Origin: Candidatus Anaeroferrophillus wilburensis
Lineage (GTDB): Bacteria > Desulfobacterota > Anaeroferrophillalia > Anaeroferrophillales > Anaeroferrophillaceae
Length of the DNA stretch: 64,000 bases
Assembly (NCBI GenBank): GCA_016934315.1
Contig: JAFGSY010000014.1
Location: 62,001-126,000 of the forward strand
Direction: 5' to 3'
In this document: one piece after another, positions 1 through 8,843 of the stretch
How positions within the stretch are numbered: position 1 is the first letter of the stretch
Layout of the letters: each line of letters opens with the position of its first letter
Program-made: the position numbers and the translations under genes
Notes under the pieces: model-generated
What the model was told of the DNA's origin: nothing
Database searches by the model: none
What the model saw: the letters and a program-made list of their open reading frames with translations, nothing else

Positions 1-162
1 GAACGATACAACAATCGCGACCATTACCTGGGCACCCAATATCCTCCTCATCCGATCCACGAAGAATATCTGGAACGCTTCCAGTATGACATGAAAACAA
101 TGAACGAGCAGGTTATCAAGCTTGATCTGCCTGCGGCAGCCCCGTTCAATGATGTCCAATAA
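1..162 (+). CDS. 3' end of an unidentified gene (partial)
   Basis: Frame 1 is open from the window edge to a TAA at 160-162 and gives the last 53 residues of a protein. The fragment is rich in His, Tyr and Pro and ends in APFNDVQ. It shows no CxxCH motif and no family I can name. It lies 57 bases before the monoheme cytochrome gene, on the same strand, so it may belong to the same respiratory operon. Function unknown; only the reading frame and stop are supported. Confidence 0.6.
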   Translation, partial: ERYNNRDHYLGTQYPPHPIHEEYLERFQYDMKTMNEQVIKLDLPAAAPFNDVQ

Positions 163-219
163 CCGTTACCGGCCGGCGGCCCGTTGCCGCCGGCCGGGCA
201 TCATCCCCTGGAGGTTCTC

Positions 220-507
220 ATGAAAAAATTGCTTTTCATCATGGCACTCGGAACGGCCACGTTGTTTCTGCTGGCATACCCAAAAACCGGCGTTCTGGCT
301 GCCGACAATCAACATCAGCAGCTCTTCGAGAGCAAATGCAGCAAATGTCATGCACTTGACCGGGTCAAAAATGCCCACCAGACCAAAGCGCAGCTGAGTG
401 AAACTATCAAGCGGATGGCGAAAAAGCAAGGCGCTGATATTTCAGCAGAAGACCTTGAAGCGCTGGATGAGTATATCCTAACCCTGGACCTTGATACCGG
501 TTCCTGA
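220..507 (+). CDS. small monoheme c-type cytochrome, periplasmic
   Basis: A 95-residue protein with a Sec signal peptide (Lys-rich start, hydrophobic stretch, cleavage near VLAAD) and one haem c site, CSKCH, near residue 40. The ATG at 220 is chosen over an upstream in-frame codon because GGAGG lies just before it and the signal peptide starts there. The mature part is only about 70 residues. It is helical, like the small cytochrome at 57217-57492, which has a similar layout. Likely a periplasmic electron carrier. Its position ahead of the molybdoenzyme genes suggests it could exchange electrons with that enzyme; the partner is inference. Confidence 0.85.
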   Translation: MKKLLFIMALGTATLFLLAYPKTGVLAADNQHQQLFESKCSKCHALDRVKNAHQTKAQLSETIKRMAKKQGADISAEDLEALDEYILTLDLDTGS

Positions 508-518
508 TATAGCATGGC

Positions 519-552
519 GGCGGGAAGAAGATGGCAGCTGCTTCTTCCCGCC
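519..552 (+). terminator. hairpin between cytochrome and SurA-like gene
   Basis: A perfect 12-bp stem (GGCGGGAAGAAG with CTTCTTCCCGCC) around a 10-nt loop, starting 12 nt after the cytochrome stop. Only a short T run follows (TTTGCACCTTT). It may be a weak terminator or a processing/stability hairpin inside an operon. Confidence 0.55.
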
Positions 553-588
553 TTTGCACCTTTGATTGTCAAACAGGATCGTATACCA

Positions 589-1134
589 ATGATGAGAAAA
601 CCGCTTAACCTGATCATACCCTTTACCCTGGTTGTTGTTTTAACCGTGGCACTCATGCTTCCCGGCATATCCCTGTCTGCAGATGAGCAAACTCTGGCCA
701 CCATTGACAGCCAGATCATTACCGGCAGCACTTTTGAAGCATACCTCGAGCTTTTCAAAGGCAATCCCCGATACCAACCAGGCACCCGGGAAGCCAAGGA
801 AAAACTGCTGCAGCACCTGATCAATCGCACCATCCTGTTGCAGTATGCCGAAGAGAACGGTTATGCGGACCTGGAGGAACTCAGCAAACACCAGCACCTG
901 AGCAGGGAGGAAAAAGAAACCCTCATCCTCCGGCGGCTGCTCACCGACCTGGTTTCAAGCCAGGTTGCCATCTCTCAGACGGATATTGACCGGTACCTGC
1001 AAAACCACCCACAGCTCACCCGCACCCATGCTGAAGAAAATATAGCCGCTGAAAAACAGCAGGAGATTTTTCACCAACTCATGAACAAGCTGAAAAAGAA
1101 GCACACCATTACCATCTACCAGGAAAACCTGTAA
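589..1134 (+). CDS. exported SurA-N-like protein without PPIase domain
   Basis: About 181 residues. An N-terminal signal or anchor (MMRKPLNL then a long hydrophobic run ending near SLSADEQ) is followed by a SurA/PpiC N-domain pattern: a short beta segment (LATIDSQIITGSTFEAYL), then helices with LLQHLINRTILLQYAEENG. Family members normally continue into a parvulin domain, which is absent here, so the protein is probably a holdase-type periplasmic chaperone. The start at 589 is preferred because the signal sequence begins there. It sits directly upstream of the exported Mo enzyme, so help with folding or assembling that complex is plausible but unproven. Confidence 0.65.
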   Translation: MMRKPLNLIIPFTLVVVLTVALMLPGISLSADEQTLATIDSQIITGSTFEAYLELFKGNPRYQPGTREAKEKLLQHLINRTILLQYAEENGYADLEELSKHQHLSREEKETLILRRLLTDLVSSQVAISQTDIDRYLQNHPQLTRTHAEENIAAEKQQEIFHQLMNKLKKKHTITIYQENL

Positions 1135-1305
1135 TACAAAATTTTTTGGCAATAATCCTTTATCGTAAAAAGTGCTTTCCGGACTGTCTTATAGCAGGCA
1201 CTTGACAATTATACATTATGCAATACGCAAAGAGTCGATGGAAACCCACTGTCGAGCGTACACCTCCTTCACCTCATGACCACTACAAAAAGGGAGGAAC
1301 CCACC

Positions 1306-4300
1306 ATGGCTAGGAAAACCATCACCAGAAGAACGTTTTTAGGCACCATGGCCGCCGGCGCTGCAGCCACCACCCTTCTCCCTTCCCTGGTTGCCTGCAA
1401 CAGCAGGCTGAAAAGAGGAGAATTCGTCGGCAGGCGACTCCACACCGCCGGCGAAGAAGCCTACCGTCAAGCCTTCGTTTTCGATAAAACAGTCAGAACA
1501 AGCTGCGCCGGCAACTGTACCCAAGCCTGTGGCTGGAACGCTTTTGTCAAGGGTGATAAGTATATCGTTGCCAGCGAACCGGCCGGCGATTACGACCGCT
1601 TCGACCCGGTTCTGGGCACCCAGTACAATCCCCGGGGTTGCATGCGGGGAGCCAGCTACCTGAAATATATCAACAGCCCGGTACGCCTGAAACACCCGCT
1701 GATCCGGGTCGGCAGACGGGGTGAAGGAAAATTCCGCCGGGCCACGTGGGACGAGGCCATGAACCTGATCACCACCAGGATGACCAACATCGTCCGCCGG
1801 GATGGCTCCGACGCCATCGCCTTTTTCTGCCCGATCCCCTCGTTCAACTATGTGTCAGCCGGAGCCGGTTACCGGCTCTGCAAACTGATGGGAGCTGCCG
1901 GACCATTAAGTTTCTATGACTGGTATTGTGATTTGCCCCCCGGTGAGCCCATGACCTGGGCTTTCCAGACCGACGAGTGTGAAGAAGCCGACTGGATCAA
2001 TGCTAAACTCTTGATTTTTTGGGGTGCCAATGTCGCTGAGTCGCGGCTGGCAGCCGCCCACCTGCTGCCTGAATCCCGCTACCGGGGCGCTAAAGTGGTG
2101 GGCATTTTCACCGATTATAATGCCACTGCCCGGATGGCGGATCAATTCATCTCGCCAAAACCAGGTACTGATGCCGCCATGATCATGGGCCTGATCAAGA
2201 TTTTACTGGATAACCAGTGGTATGATGAGGAGTATACCAAGACCTTCACCGACCTCCCTTTGCTGATCAGAAGCGACAACAAAAAGTTCCTCCGGGAAAC
2301 CGACATGGTGCCCGGCGGCAGCCCTTTCAAACTCTATCTCTGGGACCGGAAAAGCAACTGGCCGGCCTTGGCGCCGGGCACCATGGGCGACCAGCGGGAC
2401 ACCCTTGACCTGGCGGCCTGCAATCTTGATCCCCTCCTTGACTTTTCCGGCCGGGTGACGCTGAACAATGGTCAGGGGATTGCAATCCAGACCGTATTCA
2501 ACCGTCTGCGCGAGGAAGTTAAAAGCTACACGCCGCAAAAAGTAACGGCGATCACCAGCGTCGGGGGCCAAACTCTGAAAAAGCTGGCTTATGACCTGCA
2601 TACCATGAAACCGGCGATGATTGTTGAAGGAGGCGGCACAAACCACTGGTTCCACAACGACATCAACAATCGCGCCATGATTCTCCTGATGGCCCTGACC
2701 GGTAATATTGGCAAAAGCGGCAGCGGTTTCAACCAGTACACCGGTCAGTATAAGGTCTGGCTCAGCGGCTTGGGTGCCTACGGCATGATCGCCAAAGCCC
2801 GGCCGCAGAACGGCACCCTTTTCGTCTGGTCCCACTACGACGCCCAACTCTGGCAGTTGGGAAAAACCTTTCCGGAGCTGGTTGCCGCCATCGAAAAAGG
2901 CAGCCTCACCACACTGCCCAACGGCGTTCCGGTCAGCGCCGACCCGCAAGCCGGCTGGGCCTATAATTACTACCTGCTGATTCAATCCCTGGCCAACAAA
3001 TGGATGCCGGTTTATCCCAAGCCGCCCAAAAGACCCAAGGCGATGGTCATCTGGCGGGCCAATTTTCTCAACCAGGGCAAAAGCGGGCACCGCACCAAAG
3101 AGTGGTTTGCCGACGAGCAGCTGCTGGAATTGGTGGTCACCATTGATTTTCGCGTCACCTCCACCGGCATGTATGCCGATGTTATCCTGCCGGCGGCCAC
3201 TTGGTATGAAAAATTCGATATTGAAACCACCCCCATGCACCCTTATCTCCAGGCCCAGAGTGCCTGTATCAAACCCCTGTATGAAGCCCGGACCGATTTT
3301 GACATTTTCAAAGACTTGGCCAAACGACTCCAGGATGAGGCGAAAGAACTGGTGGCAGGCGGTCAGTGGAACGGCACCTGGGATGACCGGGAGAAAAAAC
3401 AGATCATCGATTTCACCACCCTGTATGATACCTTCACCGCTGGCGGCACGCTGGACAGCGATGTCCAAGCGGCAAAATTCATCCTCGAAAAAAGCCCGAT
3501 GATCTATCCCAACCCGGATGAATATCGACAAAACAAGGCTGCTTTCGCCCCCGAGATGCAAAAACTGATTGAAGAAAAACTCTTTGCCGGTAATATTTCC
3601 GGCTACCTTGACGGCATCATCGAGCTGATCAAAGAGGCCCCCGTACCCTTTCCGGCGGCCCAATACAAACGGCCGCTGGTGCCGTTCGCCGAAAATGTCG
3701 CACAGAAACTGCCCTGGCCGGGCGGCGGCACACTGGCTGCGGAAAAGGTCGCCATCGCCCCCGGCATTACCATGCCCAAGCTCTACGCAAAAAAATTCCT
3801 CGGCATGATTGCCCCCAAAACCCTCACCGGCCGCCAGCAGTTCTACATCGACCACTCCACGTTCCTAACCTCAAATAATGAACTGCCCATCTATCAGGAA
3901 CCTGAGTATGATCTGCTGCCGGACGGCAAGACTCGGGCACCACTGAAATTCAATTCCCCGCACGGCCGCTGGGGAACCCACTCCACCTTCAGGGATATTG
4001 ACGTGCTGCTCCGCCTGCAGCGTGGCGAGGTGATCATCATGATGGCCGCCACCGATGCCCGGCAGCGCCGCATTACGGATGGTGATGTGGTCAAGGTTTT
4101 CAACCAGTACGGTGAAATGGTCTGTAAGGTGAAGGTTTCTCCGGGCATTCGCAGCGGGGAGGTCCGGGTCGAAAACGGCGGTGAGATGTTCAACTGCCGG
4201 GCAGGATGGTTCAACCTCCTTACTCCGATCCGCCCCAAACCGACCCAGGCGGCCAAGTATCCAGAAGAACCCGATGCCCCATACCATCATTTGAAATACG

Positions 4301-4365
4301 GCTGGAACCTCTGGGGCGTTACCGGCAACGAATGTGACACCTCGGTTGAAGTGACAAAGATTTGA
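1306..4365 (+). CDS. type II DMSO-reductase-family Mo-bisMGD oxidoreductase, catalytic subunit (Tat-exported)
   Basis: A 1019-residue catalytic subunit. The N-terminus has a twin-arginine motif (TRRTFLG, residues 7-13), and the signal ends in LVAC, so Cys31 fits a lipobox. A Cys-x3-Cys-x3-Cys set at C67, C71 and C75, with a fourth Cys in PRGCMRG, would bind the [4Fe-4S] cluster FS0; NarG uses His in the first position. The segment SFYDWYCDLPPGEP matches the NarG region carrying the Asp ligand to Mo, placing it in the type II clade (nitrate, selenate, chlorate, ethylbenzene enzymes). The length is closer to periplasmic members than to NarG. ATG 1306 has a GGGAGG site. Beta and chaperone genes follow at once. 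The substrate cannot be read from sequence. Confidence 0.9.
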   Translation: MARKTITRRTFLGTMAAGAAATTLLPSLVACNSRLKRGEFVGRRLHTAGEEAYRQAFVFDKTVRTSCAGNCTQACGWNAFVKGDKYIVASEPAGDYDRFDPVLGTQYNPRGCMRGASYLKYINSPVRLKHPLIRVGRRGEGKFRRATWDEAMNLITTRMTNIVRRDGSDAIAFFCPIPSFNYVSAGAGYRLCKLMGAAGPLSFYDWYCDLPPGEPMTWAFQTDECEEADWINAKLLIFWGANVAESRLAAAHLLPESRYRGAKVVGIFTDYNATARMADQFISPKPGTDAAMIMGLIKILLDNQWYDEEYTKTFTDLPLLIRSDNKKFLRETDMVPGGSPFKLYLWDRKSNWPALAPGTMGDQRDTLDLAACNLDPLLDFSGRVTLNNGQGIAIQTVFNRLREEVKSYTPQKVTAITSVGGQTLKKLAYDLHTMKPAMIVEGGGTNHWFHNDINNRAMILLMALTGNIGKSGSGFNQYTGQYKVWLSGLGAYGMIAKARPQNGTLFVWSHYDAQLWQLGKTFPELVAAIEKGSLTTLPNGVPVSADPQAGWAYNYYLLIQSLANKWMPVYPKPPKRPKAMVIWRANFLNQGKSGHRTKEWFADEQLLELVVTIDFRVTSTGMYADVILPAATWYEKFDIETTPMHPYLQAQSACIKPLYEARTDFDIFKDLAKRLQDEAKELVAGGQWNGTWDDREKKQIIDFTTLYDTFTAGGTLDSDVQAAKFILEKSPMIYPNPDEYRQNKAAFAPEMQKLIEEKLFAGNISGYLDGIIELIKEAPVPFPAAQYKRPLVPFAENVAQKLPWPGGGTLAAEKVAIAPGITMPKLYAKKFLGMIAPKTLTGRQQFYIDHSTFLTSNNELPIYQEPEYDLLPDGKTRAPLKFNSPHGRWGTHSTFRDIDVLLRLQRGEVIIMMAATDARQRRITDGDVVKVFNQYGEMVCKVKVSPGIRSGEVRVENGGEMFNCRAGWFNLLTPIRPKPTQAAKYPEEPDAPYHHLKYGWNLWGVTGNECDTSVEVTKI

Positions 4366-4414
4366 AAACGAATCATCTTCAACCTTCAGCCAACTATCTG
4401 ACAAGGAGGATGCC

Positions 4415-5329
4415 ATGTGGGGAATGGTTATTGATCTCAATAAATGTCTGGGCTGCCAGTCCTGCACCGTCGCCTGCAAAATGTTGTGGAGTGACCGGAG
4501 CGGCGCCGATCACATGTGGTTTACCATCGTTGAAACCAGACCGGGCAGCGGCTATCCAAGCAACTGGGAAGAAAAATCCATCAAAAGACTACCCATGGCC
4601 AACAGTGATTATGAAACAGTACCCACCTTCGACTACCAGAAACTGCAGAACAACCCCGGCAAAGGGATGCCCAAAGTTCTTGCCGACCTGAAAAGCGGCC
4701 CCAACTGGGATGAAGACATCGGCCAGGGAACAACTGTCAATGATGCCTGGTTTTACTACCTGCCGATCAACTGCATGCACTGCCAGGAGCCCCCATGTAT
4801 TCCCGCATGCCCGGAACAAGCAATCTATAAGCGGGCTGACGGCACGGTGCTTATCGATGCGGAACTCTGCCAGGGAGCAACGGACTGTGTTGACGCCTGC
4901 CCATACAAACGCATCTTCATCAACAAGAACACTGATAAAGCGGAAAAATGCATCCTCTGCTACCCGCGGGTAGAAAAGGGCATGCCGCCCATCTGCGTCC
5001 AGAACTGCCCCGGCAAGGCTCGCTTTTTCGGCGACCTCGACGACCCCGATAGCCCGGTGTACCAACTGGTGAAAACATTCAAGGTAGCCCTGCCCCTGCA
5101 TCCTGAATTCGGCACCAAACCGCAGATCTTTTATATTCCGCCAATCTTCGGCCCGACCGCCATCGACAGTCAGGGAAACAGCAGCGGCCAACGGGAGGAC
5201 AGTGCTTACCTGAAAAAACAGTTCGGCCCCGGAATCGACCAGGTAAAGACAACCCTGGAAAGGGAATGCAGCAAAAAAGAATCGGCACTGATGGACCTTT
5301 TGTGCACGTACCCGACCTGGAAGATATAA
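4415..5329 (+). CDS. Mo enzyme iron-sulfur beta subunit (four Fe-S clusters)
   Basis: A 304-residue ferredoxin-type electron-transfer subunit of the NarH/DmsB class. Four Cys groups are visible: CLGCQSCTVACK at the N-terminus, CMHCQEPPCIPACP, CQGATDCVDACPYKRI, and CILCYPRV...CVQNCPGKARFFG. The third group has the NarH-like spacing with one Cys missing, which predicts a [3Fe-4S] cluster. There is no signal peptide, so the protein probably travels with the Tat-tagged alpha subunit. The start is set by AAGGAGG eight bases upstream. No haem b gamma-subunit gene follows, so electrons must leave by another carrier, perhaps the small cytochrome at 220-507. Confidence 0.92.
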   Translation: MWGMVIDLNKCLGCQSCTVACKMLWSDRSGADHMWFTIVETRPGSGYPSNWEEKSIKRLPMANSDYETVPTFDYQKLQNNPGKGMPKVLADLKSGPNWDEDIGQGTTVNDAWFYYLPINCMHCQEPPCIPACPEQAIYKRADGTVLIDAELCQGATDCVDACPYKRIFINKNTDKAEKCILCYPRVEKGMPPICVQNCPGKARFFGDLDDPDSPVYQLVKTFKVALPLHPEFGTKPQIFYIPPIFGPTAIDSQGNSSGQREDSAYLKKQFGPGIDQVKTTLERECSKKESALMDLLCTYPTWKI

Positions 5330-5399
5330 ACTCCATAAAAAAGGGAGGGACAGCCTTTGAGGTCATCCTTTCTTGGAACCCGGCTAAGGAGGCAGGGCA

Positions 5400-6023
5400 A
5401 TGATCAACCGTCAGGATATCGCCAGAAGTGCTATCTACAAATATCTTTCCCTGGCCACCGACTATCCTTCCGGGATGACTGCCGAGATCCTCGGCAACAG
5501 GTCTTTATTCAAAGAAACCGAGCGCTATCTACAGGAACTGCCGGCGGTTTACCAGCCTTTGGCCGAAGAGTTGCTAATCCTGGAAGAAGAATTGGCTGCT
5601 TTTGCGCAATTGGTCGACCTGCAGGTCACCTATACCACCCATTTTGACCTGGCGGTCAACACACTGTCATTTTCACTCTATGAGTCCGCCAACATCATGC
5701 CAACTGCAGACGCAAAAAAAATTGCTGCTTTTCTTGCCGACCTCGAAGCATTGTACAGTCGGCAGGGAATCGTGCTCAGCGATCGGGATATGCCTGATCA
5801 TCTGGCCACTGAGCTGGAATTCATGCATTTTCTCTGCACCAACCACAAAACTGAACAGCAGGCGGCTTTTCTCTTTGAGCATGTAGCCAACTGGACCCCG
5901 AAACTGGCACAATCAATCTTTGCGCAGGCTACCATCCCCTTTTATGCCCGGTTGCTCATGGTGACCGCTCGGTTTGTGGAAATCGACCGCTACTATCTTT
6001 CTCAGCCGGGCTGTTTGCATTAA
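5400..6023 (+). CDS. TorD/DmsD-family redox enzyme maturation chaperone
   Basis: A 207-residue cytoplasmic all-helical protein with the family pattern: an N-terminal helix (RQDIARSAIYKYLSLATDYP), then LQVTYTTHFDL, a late ELEFMHFLCTN segment and FAQATIPFYARLL near the end. Proteins of this family bind the Tat signal of the catalytic subunit and hold it until the Mo cofactor is inserted. It lies third in the alpha-beta-chaperone order expected for type II enzymes. AAGGAGG precedes the ATG. Assigned by pattern and context together. Confidence 0.85.
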   Translation: MINRQDIARSAIYKYLSLATDYPSGMTAEILGNRSLFKETERYLQELPAVYQPLAEELLILEEELAAFAQLVDLQVTYTTHFDLAVNTLSFSLYESANIMPTADAKKIAAFLADLEALYSRQGIVLSDRDMPDHLATELEFMHFLCTNHKTEQQAAFLFEHVANWTPKLAQSIFAQATIPFYARLLMVTARFVEIDRYYLSQPGCLH

Positions 6024-6034
6024 TCCACACTGAA

Positions 6035-6062
6035 CACCTGCAACTGCATGATGCTGCAGGTG
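6035..6062 (+). terminator. putative terminator of the Mo enzyme operon
   Basis: CACCTGCA and TGCAGGTG form an 8-bp stem around a 12-nt loop, 11 nt after the chaperone stop. A pyrimidine stretch (CTGCTTCCTTTTCCC) follows. Confidence 0.5.
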
Positions 6063-6080
6063 CTGCTTCCTTTTCCCGGA

Positions 6081-6116
6081 CGTTTAAGGCAATACCTCAA
6101 GATATTGCCTTAAACG
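6081..6116. terminator. perfect 14-bp inverted repeat
   Basis: CGTTTAAGGCAATA pairs perfectly with TATTGCCTTAAACG across an 8-nt loop (CCTCAAGA). No T tract follows in either direction, so it could be a factor-independent terminator lacking a U-tail, an operator or a repeat. It lies between the Mo enzyme operon and hcp. Confidence 0.5.
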
Positions 6117-6198
6117 CCCGCATCCGATCAGGCCCAAACCCTGAATGGTTTCACCCCCCCACATTGTCCGACAATTTTTTTTAAAAAAATCTCCCCGG

Positions 6199-6212
6199 TT
6201 GACTTAAGTCAA
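6199..6212. promoter_or_regulatory. CRP/FNR-type palindrome upstream of hcp
   Basis: TTGACTTAAGTCAA is a perfect 14-bp palindrome of the FNR/HcpR kind (TTGAY-N4-RTCAA). It lies 81 bases before the hcp start. HcpR, a CRP/FNR-family regulator, is the usual controller of hcp in anaerobes. Confidence 0.65.
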
Positions 6213-6222
6213 AGGGAAAAAG

Positions 6223-6256
6223 TTGACGACCTGATAAATCATGATTAAATTAATCA
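6223..6256 (+). promoter_or_regulatory. candidate hcp promoter with overlapping palindrome
   Basis: TTGACG at 6223-6228 and TAAATT at 6246-6251 form a sigma70-like pair with a 17-bp spacer. An interrupted palindrome TGATTAA-A-TTAATCA (6242-6256) overlaps the -10 element and could be a repressor site. The arrangement is read by eye only. Confidence 0.4.
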
Positions 6257-6292
6257 ATATTACCACAATACACTACGGGAAAGGAGATCATC

Positions 6293-7957
6293 ATGTTTTG
6301 TTTTCAATGTCAGGAAACCGCTAAAAACCAGGGATGTACCATCAAGGGTGTCTGCGGCAAACCGGAGGAAACTGCCAACCTGCAGGATTTGCTTATTCAT
6401 GTCCTCAAAGGAATCGCGGTGTACGGTGAAAAACTCAAAGCGTTCGGCATGCTGGATAAGGAGAGCGGTCTCTTTGTCGCCAAAACCCTGTTCGCCACGA
6501 TTACCAACGTCGGCTGGGACAATGACCGGTTCGTGGCCATGATCAGAGAAGGTCTGCGGCACCGGAATCAATTGCGGGACAGCTTTTTGACCACCTATCG
6601 GAAAAAGAATGGCAGAGATTTTACCGAAGCGCTGCCCGATGCCGCCACCTGGCAGGCCGATACGGTTGCCGAGTTTGAGGAAAAAGCAACATCGGTCGGC
6701 GTACTGGCAACCGACAATGAGGATGTCCGGTCGCTGCGGGAACTGCTGATTATTGGCGTCAAAGGGATAGCCGCCTACGCCGATCATGCCGCCATCCTCG
6801 GTTTTGAGCAGGATGACATCTACGAGTTCCTGATGGAGTCCCTGGCCTCCACCACCAAGGACCTGTCGGTGGACGAGATGGTCGGTCTGGTGATGAAAGC
6901 CGGTGAAACGGCAGTCAAGACCATGGCCCTGCTGGACAAGGCCAATACCACCACCTACGGCAACCCGGAAATCACCGAAGTGAATCTCGGCGTCCGCAAT
7001 AATCCCGGGATCCTGATCAGTGGTCATGATCTTAAAGATATGGACGAACTGCTCAAACAAACCGAAGGTACGGGGATCGATGTCTACACCCACGGGGAGA
7101 TGCTGCCGGCCAATTACTACCCTGCTTTCAAAAAATATGACCATTTCGTCGGCAACTATGGCAGCTCCTGGTGGCACCAGAATCAGGAATTCGAGTCATT
7201 CAACGGGCCGATCCTGCTGACCACCAACTGCCTGGTTCCCCTGAAAAAAGAAAACACCTATCTTGACCGCCTGTTCACCACCGGCGTCGTCAGCTACGTG
7301 GGGGCCAGCCATATTGCAGACCGAACCGCCGGCGGTGCCAAAGATTTTTCCGCGCTCATTGCCCGGGCCAAACAATGCAGCGCGCCCACTGAAATCGAGA
7401 CCGGCTCCCTGGTCGGCGGCTTCGGCCATAACCAGGTACTGGCGTTGGCCGATAAAGTTGTCGAGGCGGTCAAGTCAGGTGCAGTTAAACGCTTTGTGGT
7501 TATGGCCGGCTGCGACGGCCGCCAGAAATCACGCAGCTACTACACGGAAGTTGCGGAACAGCTGCCCGGCGACACCATCATTCTGACCGCCGGCTGCGCC
7601 AAATATCGTTACAACAAACTCCAGCTCGGCGATATCGGCGGCATCCCGAGGATCCTTGACGCGGGGCAATGCAACGATTCCTATTCCCTGGCGGTCATCG
7701 CCCTGAAGCTGAAAGAGGTTTTCGGCCTGGAGGACATCAACGAACTGCCCATCTCCTATGACATCGCCTGGTATGAGCAGAAAGCGGTCGCCGTCCTGCT
7801 GGCCCTCCTGTTCCTCGGTGTCAAGGGCATCCGCTTGGGACCAACCTTGCCGGCGTTTCTTTCCCCGGCCGTTGCCAATGTTCTGGTGGAAAAGTTCAAC
7901 ATCAAACCCATCGACACGGTGGAAAACGATATTGCCGCAATGATGAAGGGTGCATAA
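6293..7957 (+). CDS. hcp: hybrid cluster protein (Hcp), NO/hydroxylamine reductase family
   Basis: A 554-residue cytoplasmic hybrid-cluster protein. N-terminal cysteines C3, C6, C15 and C21 (Cx2Cx8Cx5C) match the cubane cluster site of the long-chain class. Candidate hybrid-cluster ligands are visible in order: [36 protein letters not shown] and DAGQCNDS. Hcp reduces NO or hydroxylamine and protects against nitrosative stress. AAAGGAGA precedes the ATG. It heads a three-gene set with an HD-like protein and a ferredoxin-type protein, and has an FNR/HcpR-type palindrome upstream. Confidence 0.96.
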   Translation: MFCFQCQETAKNQGCTIKGVCGKPEETANLQDLLIHVLKGIAVYGEKLKAFGMLDKESGLFVAKTLFATITNVGWDNDRFVAMIREGLRHRNQLRDSFLTTYRKKNGRDFTEALPDAATWQADTVAEFEEKATSVGVLATDNEDVRSLRELLIIGVKGIAAYADHAAILGFEQDDIYEFLMESLASTTKDLSVDEMVGLVMKAGETAVKTMALLDKANTTTYGNPEITEVNLGVRNNPGILISGHDLKDMDELLKQTEGTGIDVYTHGEMLPANYYPAFKKYDHFVGNYGSSWWHQNQEFESFNGPILLTTNCLVPLKKENTYLDRLFTTGVVSYVGASHIADRTAGGAKDFSALIARAKQCSAPTEIETGSLVGGFGHNQVLALADKVVEAVKSGAVKRFVVMAGCDGRQKSRSYYTEVAEQLPGDTIILTAGCAKYRYNKLQLGDIGGIPRILDAGQCNDSYSLAVIALKLKEVFGLEDINELPISYDIAWYEQKAVAVLLALLFLGVKGIRLGPTLPAFLSPAVANVLVEKFNIKPIDTVENDIAAMMKGA

Positions 7958-8033
7958 TCACCCCGGCGAAGCACAGGTTTTGTGAGCTTGAGATGGCCTA
8001 CAGAACCACTTTGCAACAAACACGCTGAATTCC

Positions 8034-8062
8034 CCCGGCGGCGGGCACCAACCGCCGCCGGG
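8034..8062 (+). terminator. GC-rich hairpin after hcp
   Basis: CCCGGCGGCGG and CCGCCGCCGGG form an 11-bp stem around a 7-nt loop, just before the next gene's RBS. No T run follows, so it is more likely a stability or partial-attenuation hairpin than a full stop. Confidence 0.45.
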
Positions 8063-8081
8063 AATCACAAGGGAGAAAACC

Positions 8082-8819
8082 ATGAAATGTCCCGGTCAGG
8101 ACACCCGCTACTGGAAGCATGATGCTATTTTCGACAGCCCCTGCCCCAAGTGCGGCCAGATGCTGGAGTTCTTCAAGGACCAGACAACTACCCGCTGCAA
8201 AGGCTGCGGCGAGCAGATTATCAATCCGAAGATGGATTTCGGCTGTGCTTCCTATTGCCAGTATGCTGAACAGTGTCTGGGGGAACTTCCGCCGGAGCTG
8301 CTGGCCAAACGGGATGATCTGCTGAAGGATCGGGTGGCCGTCCAGATAAAACATTATCTGAAAAAGGATTTCAAGCGCATCGGCCACGCCACCCGGGTCG
8401 CCCGCTATGCAGAAAAAATCGTCCAGCAGGAAGGCGGTATACCGGCAGTTGTGCTCTGTGCCGCCTACCTGATGGATATCGGCGCCCGGGAGGCGCTGGA
8501 AAAGCATGGCCAGGCTGATCCGGCAGCGTTGGAAAAGGAGGGCCCGGCAGTGGCCCGCAAACTGCTCGCCACCCTGAGTGCCAAGGAACCAATAATCAAC
8601 GAAGTATGCGATATCATCGCCCACCGGCAGCCGCGGCCGCAGGAAACCGTCAATTACCGGTGCGTCCATGATGCCGAACGGTTGGTCACCCTGATGGAAC
8701 AGCAGAAAGACAAACCCCATGCGCCAGAGGCCATGATTGGACTCATCGACGAAACTTTCCTGACGGCAAGCGGCCGCCAATTGGCCCGCACTCTGCTGCT
8801 GACAGAAGCAAAAGACTGA
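8082..8819 (+). CDS. zinc-ribbon plus degenerate HD-domain protein, hcp-associated
   Basis: A 245-residue protein. The N-terminus carries two zinc-knuckle pairs (CPKCGQ and CKGCGE) and further Cys in CASYCQYAEQC. The rest has the helical layout of HD phosphohydrolases: His102 in GHATRV fits the first metal ligand and a later His sits in IAHRQPRP. At the HD dyad the sequence reads LMDIG, so Met131 replaces the expected His. Catalysis is therefore doubtful. It lies between hcp and a ferredoxin-type gene 24 bases downstream, so a supporting or sensing role for Hcp is likely. The biochemical function is unknown. Confidence 0.75.
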   Translation: MKCPGQDTRYWKHDAIFDSPCPKCGQMLEFFKDQTTTRCKGCGEQIINPKMDFGCASYCQYAEQCLGELPPELLAKRDDLLKDRVAVQIKHYLKKDFKRIGHATRVARYAEKIVQQEGGIPAVVLCAAYLMDIGAREALEKHGQADPAALEKEGPAVARKLLATLSAKEPIINEVCDIIAHRQPRPQETVNYRCVHDAERLVTLMEQQKDKPHAPEAMIGLIDETFLTASGRQLARTLLLTEAKD

Positions 8820-8843
8820 CGCTCATACCTGTGGGAGAAAGAA

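Noticed and set aside
2203-3855. 550-codon open frame on the minus strand
   Set aside because: It lies wholly inside the Mo enzyme alpha gene and has no recognisable domain; it is an antisense shadow of GC-biased coding sequence.
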